Part shown: in pieces, positions 60,550 to 64,000 of the stretch
Layout of the letters: each line of letters starts with the position of its first letter
Position numbering within the stretch: position 1 is the first letter of the stretch
NCBI RefSeq assembly: GCF_028476545.1
Contig: NW_026731906.1
Location: 335,336 to 399,335 of the forward strand
DNA length: 64,000 bases
Direction of reading: 5' to 3'
DNA from: Physella acuta
Lineage: Eukaryota; Mollusca; Gastropoda; Physidae
Notes under the pieces: generated by a model
What the model saw: the letters and a program-made list of their open reading frames with translations, nothing else
What the model was told of the DNA's origin: nothing
Databases searched by the model: none
Made by a program: the position numbers and the translations under genes

Positions 60550-62388
60550 ATGACAAACTACAGCGCCATGAAATTAGAGCTTTTGACATTAAAATGGGCT
60601 GTGACTGAAAAATTCAGGGACTATCTATTAGGTGCTAAATGTGTGGTATACACTGACAATAACCCCCTGAGTCACCTACAGACAGCAAAGTTAGGAGCCA
60701 TCGAACAGCGATGGGCAGCAGAATTGGCACTCTTTGACCTGGAGATAAAATATCGCTCAGGGCAGTCCAATGGCAATGCGGACGCTTTATCCGGGAATCC
60801 TTACGAGAGACCGGGCGATGAGGAAGAAATGCTGACAGGAATATGTGAGGTCAGAGCGTCAACAGATATCCCTCACGAAGTGCAAGTGATGCAAAACGGG
60901 CAGACCGCGGTGGATCACACATCCACAGAGCCCAGAAACATGGACACCAGTGATTTTAATTGTCTTAATCATAAAGAGATAAGAGATTCTCAGAGAACGG
61001 ATAGTGGGATACAGCCGCTATTGAAATACATCCAAGAACAAAATCTCCCAAGTAGAAGGGAAAGAGAACAGTTTAGTCGGGAAACAAAGAAACTACTGAG
61101 TCAGTGGGACCGCCTCAGTATGAAGGATGGTGTACTCATGCGGAGAATTCATGACGACATGGAAGGAGCAATACACCAGGTGGTGGTGCCTGGACAGCTA
61201 CGAGAAGAAGTGTTAAGATTGGCACACGACAGAGCGGGACACCAAGGGCAGGATAGAACTCTCAAAATATTACGACGGCGGTGCTACTGGCCCAATATGG
61301 AGATGGCGGTCAGACGCCATTGTGAGGCTTGTTTGAGGTGTCAGCATGCGAAAGTGCCGGTTGTCAAAATGAGACAACCATCAGGACACCTATTGGCGAC
61401 AAAACCTCTAGAGGTTGTGGCTATGGATTTCACGTCTTTGGAACCCTCATCCGATGGGACGGAACATGTGTTGGTGATGACGGACGTCTTCACCAAATGG
61501 ACGGTGGCCGTGCCCACACGAAACCAGACGGCCAAGACTGTGGCAAAAACGCTAATAGAGCACTGGTTCACCAGATATGGTATACCAGCGCAACTACATT
61601 CTGACCAAGGACGGGCCTTCGAGTCAGAAGTAATTAGCCAACTGTGCAGCCATTACGGTATCACCAAATCGAGGACCACTGCGTATAACCCAAAAGGTAA
61701 TGGACAGTGCGAGCGGTTTAACCGCAGCATGCATGATTTGCTGCGTACTCTACAACCTGAACAGAAAAAACGTTGGCCTGATTTTCTCCCAGAGTTGGTA
61801 TACCTATACAACTGCACCCCCCATACCACGACCGGCTTTTCGCCACATATGCTATTGTTCGGACGGGAGGCTCGACTCCCTCTTGACTTATTCCTAGGTA
61901 CAAAGGAAAACATGACTGGCTCATACACCGCACTGGAATATGTGAATGAACATATAAAACGGATAAGAGAGATGTACATGGTGGTACAAGAAAGACTAGA
62001 ACACGAAGCACGGCGAAGAGAACCGCCGGTACAGATAAAAGACCCACCGCTCCAACTGAACGACAAAGTATTACTGCGTAGCCACCCATTAGGCACGAAC
62101 AAAATACATGACGTATGGGGACAGGAGGTTTGGCAAGTCATTGAGATGCCTAAAGTTGCCGGTGGCCCCTTCAAGGTGAAAGCCGAGAATCACACCAAAG
62201 CCGATCGATGGGTAAACATCGCACAATTAAAGAAATATTACCCTAATCAAGAAACGGAACAACACACTCGTAAAGCTAGTACAACTAGGGAACCATCTAC
62301 TTACACAGAAATTCTCATACCCATCATTGAACCGGTTCAGCAACAGGAACGAGAAAGTGAGAAACCAGCGGGGGATAAAACACAGTGA
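60550..62388 (+). CDS. Pol fragment of the LTR element (RNase H-like and integrase)
   Basis: A 612-residue open frame. The first 100 residues are RNase H-like (VVYTDNNPLSHL; YRSGQSNGNADALS). Residues about 220-270 form the integrase zinc-binding module (H..H..C..C), followed by the integrase core with its acidic residues (VVAMDFTSLEP, LHSDQGRAF, NGQCERFNRS) and a C-terminal basic region. The order RNase H then integrase is that of Ty3/gypsy pol. Part of an incomplete element, not a host gene. Confidence 0.9.
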   Translation: MTNYSAMKLELLTLKWAVTEKFRDYLLGAKCVVYTDNNPLSHLQTAKLGAIEQRWAAELALFDLEIKYRSGQSNGNADALSGNPYERPGDEEEMLTGICEVRASTDIPHEVQVMQNGQTAVDHTSTEPRNMDTSDFNCLNHKEIRDSQRTDSGIQPLLKYIQEQNLPSRREREQFSRETKKLLSQWDRLSMKDGVLMRRIHDDMEGAIHQVVVPGQLREEVLRLAHDRAGHQGQDRTLKILRRRCYWPNMEMAVRRHCEACLRCQHAKVPVVKMRQPSGHLLATKPLEVVAMDFTSLEPSSDGTEHVLVMTDVFTKWTVAVPTRNQTAKTVAKTLIEHWFTRYGIPAQLHSDQGRAFESEVISQLCSHYGITKSRTTAYNPKGNGQCERFNRSMHDLLRTLQPEQKKRWPDFLPELVYLYNCTPHTTTGFSPHMLLFGREARLPLDLFLGTKENMTGSYTALEYVNEHIKRIREMYMVVQERLEHEARRREPPVQIKDPPLQLNDKVLLRSHPLGTNKIHDVWGQEVWQVIEMPKVAGGPFKVKAENHTKADRWVNIAQLKKYYPNQETEQHTRKASTTREPSTYTEILIPIIEPVQQQERESEKPAGDKTQ

Positions 62389-62643
62389 TGACGAGCCTGG
62401 TCATCTCAGTGAGAACATGGTGAGACCGGCTATAGGACCGCGGAGGAGCATGAGGAAACGTAAGAGTACAAAATTGTTCCACTTCAAATAGAAACTACCA
62501 GATTCAGAACTATGGGATACTAGGGGGAAAGAAGAAAAAAATATTGCATAGGAAATAATGTAATTGATAATTGTTTTTGTAGATAATTTTGATGTGATGT
62601 TTGGGCTCGGTGTGGTCACCGAAGAAAGTGGGGAGGGGGAGGA

Positions 62644-63433
62644 TGTAACTAGGGTAAGTTACGACAACAGTGGCCCTGCTGTTTTAGGGGTGGGGACAGC
62701 GCGACGCGACGTATCACCTATACCCATGTGTCAACCCGGGGCGTGGCCAGAGTGACCATAATTGCTGTGGCCCCCAGAAAGACGATCGCTGACAGCATTG
62801 TACTGGACAAGCTGTTAAATTGAACACAAAGGCATGCTCGCGGACTACAGGACGGCTGACAGTTTACGACACGATAAACTCTCCGAAACTGACCGGGGCG
62901 TGACAATAGGCCGGGAATAGCAGGAACAGGTAACCTACGGGGAAGACGAACTGACACTTTACAGCTAGGGTATGACCTGACCTTCAGGAACATTCTTAGA
63001 TTCTAGTGGTTAGAGTATATATACGGACTCATCGACACAAGTCCGGACCTTATAACCAGAAGCTACACGAGAGACGGGAGACTAGACTTTGGTCGTGGTA
63101 CGAGTTGTAAATCCAGACCAAGATAGAAGGAACCAGTACCGACTTGTTTACTGTTTACCGGACTTAGGGGTGAGTAAGATTGTGTTTAGCTGTCATTGTT
63201 AGTGGATATATTGTGAATGGTGTGTATGAATTGTGTATGTTGTGCGTTGTTAGTTGATACTTTGGGATGTGGAGTATGAATGTAAGTTGTTAGGTTAATA
63301 GGTTGTTGAAGTGAAAGACTAGATGATTGTGAGGATTAATTTTATTTATTGTTTATTTCTTTACAGACTTTGGAGGTCTGTTGGGTTTTCGTTTTAGTTT
63401 GATGTTATTTGTCAATAAAAGATCGAACCTACC
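62644..63433 (+). repeat. Right LTR
   Basis: 790 bp direct repeat of 59682-60471, followed directly by non-element sequence and then a TA tract. Confidence 0.92.
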
Positions 63434-63471
63434 ATTGAGTAGAAGACAAAAGTGTCAACTTCATTGGTTAC

Positions 63472-63616
<145 letters not shown>

Positions 63617-63631
63617 ATGTGTACCAACAGT

Positions 63632-63884
63632 CAGTACCGTAGCGAGGGGGGGGCGGGGGGGGGGGAAGGGGGACATATGTCCCCGGGCGCCGACCTTAGG
63701 GGGCGCCAAAATGGGTTGGAAAAATAAATTGAAAGGCTGAGGGGGGTGCAAATCGAAATCTCGAGGGGGGGGGGGGGGTTCCAAATCGAAAGTTTGAGGG
63801 GGGTGCAAATCGAAATCTCGAGGGGGGCGGGGTGCAAATAGAAAAGTTTGTCCCCGGGCGCCGGGAAGGGTCGTTACGCCTCTG
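63632..63884. mobile_element. hAT MITE, family B, copy 2, with 8-bp target duplication
   Basis: Ends cagtaccgtagcg and cgttacgcctctg, flanked by ccaacagt at 63624-63631 and 63885-63892. The interior has G runs and repeats of gtgcaaatcgaaatctcgag, related to the element at 8974-9203. Confidence 0.85.
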
Positions 63885-64000
63885 CCAACAGTGTATCTAA
63901 GATAGATCAACCTTACTCTAACAGGCGTCATGCTCTATGCAAAAACTCGCCCAATCTGCCTCTCTACTCATTAATTATATGAACGCTCATGTCTGTAACC

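Larger units (their letters stand above)
59682..63433 (+). mobile_element. Ty3/gypsy-type LTR retrotransposon, incomplete, young
   Basis: Two 790-bp direct repeats (59682-60471 and 62644-63433) start tgtaactagggtaag and differ at only about half a dozen positions, so the insertion is recent. A polypurine tract (about 62627-62643) precedes the right LTR. Between the LTRs only the 3' part of pol is seen: an RNase H-like segment and an integrase. The element is broken, with one major break. No clear target duplication was found, partly because the left side abuts a TA tract. Confidence 0.9.

Overview
This is a 64 kb piece of an AT-rich animal genome. It has short exons, introns full of (TA)n microsatellites, many small DNA transposons, and a tRNA-derived SINE present in at least four copies. 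The gene content (AGPAT5, an apoB/apolipophorin-like large lipid transfer protein, an AADAT-like aminotransferase) is metazoan. The repeat style and a PolB+BIR element suggest a mollusc, probably a gastropod; the taxon is inference and nothing here proves it.

Layout. 1-4.7 kb, minus strand: two internal exons of a tandem aminotransferase paralogue that runs off the left edge. 4.7-11.8 kb, minus: a complete 13-exon PLP-dependent aminotransferase (448 aa) whose exon phases all join. 11.8-14 kb: non-coding DNA and a hAT-type MITE. 13.96-22.5 kb: a short Polinton-like element with 0.88 kb terminal inverted repeats and a 6-bp target duplication, carrying a zinc-finger/DNA polymerase B protein and a BIR-domain protein. 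25.0-28.7 kb, plus: a complete 8-exon AGPAT5-like acyltransferase (369 aa). 30.5-57.9 kb, minus: a roughly 40-exon large lipid transfer protein (2,309 aa visible, first exon not found), tail to tail with AGPAT5. 59.7-63.4 kb: a young, incomplete Ty3/gypsy LTR element. The rest is MITEs, microsatellites and LINE scraps.

The most unusual pattern is shared by two unrelated host genes. Tandem arrays lie just inside three introns, and their repeat unit is the 3' end of the neighbouring exon plus its 5' splice donor plus the start of the intron. The largest (31.4-37.1 kb, roughly 95 units, with higher-order duplication) fills the last intron of the lipid transfer gene. Two smaller ones sit at consecutive donors of the aminotransferase gene. 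A weaker array in the 3' UTR repeats the stop-codon region of the lipid transfer gene. The second unusual item is the Polinton-like element, which pairs a replicative polymerase with an apoptosis-inhibitor-type BIR domain and has no recognisable integrase, ATPase or capsid gene.

All exon models were built by eye from splice sites, reading phase and remembered family sequences. No alignments, transcripts or searches were available.
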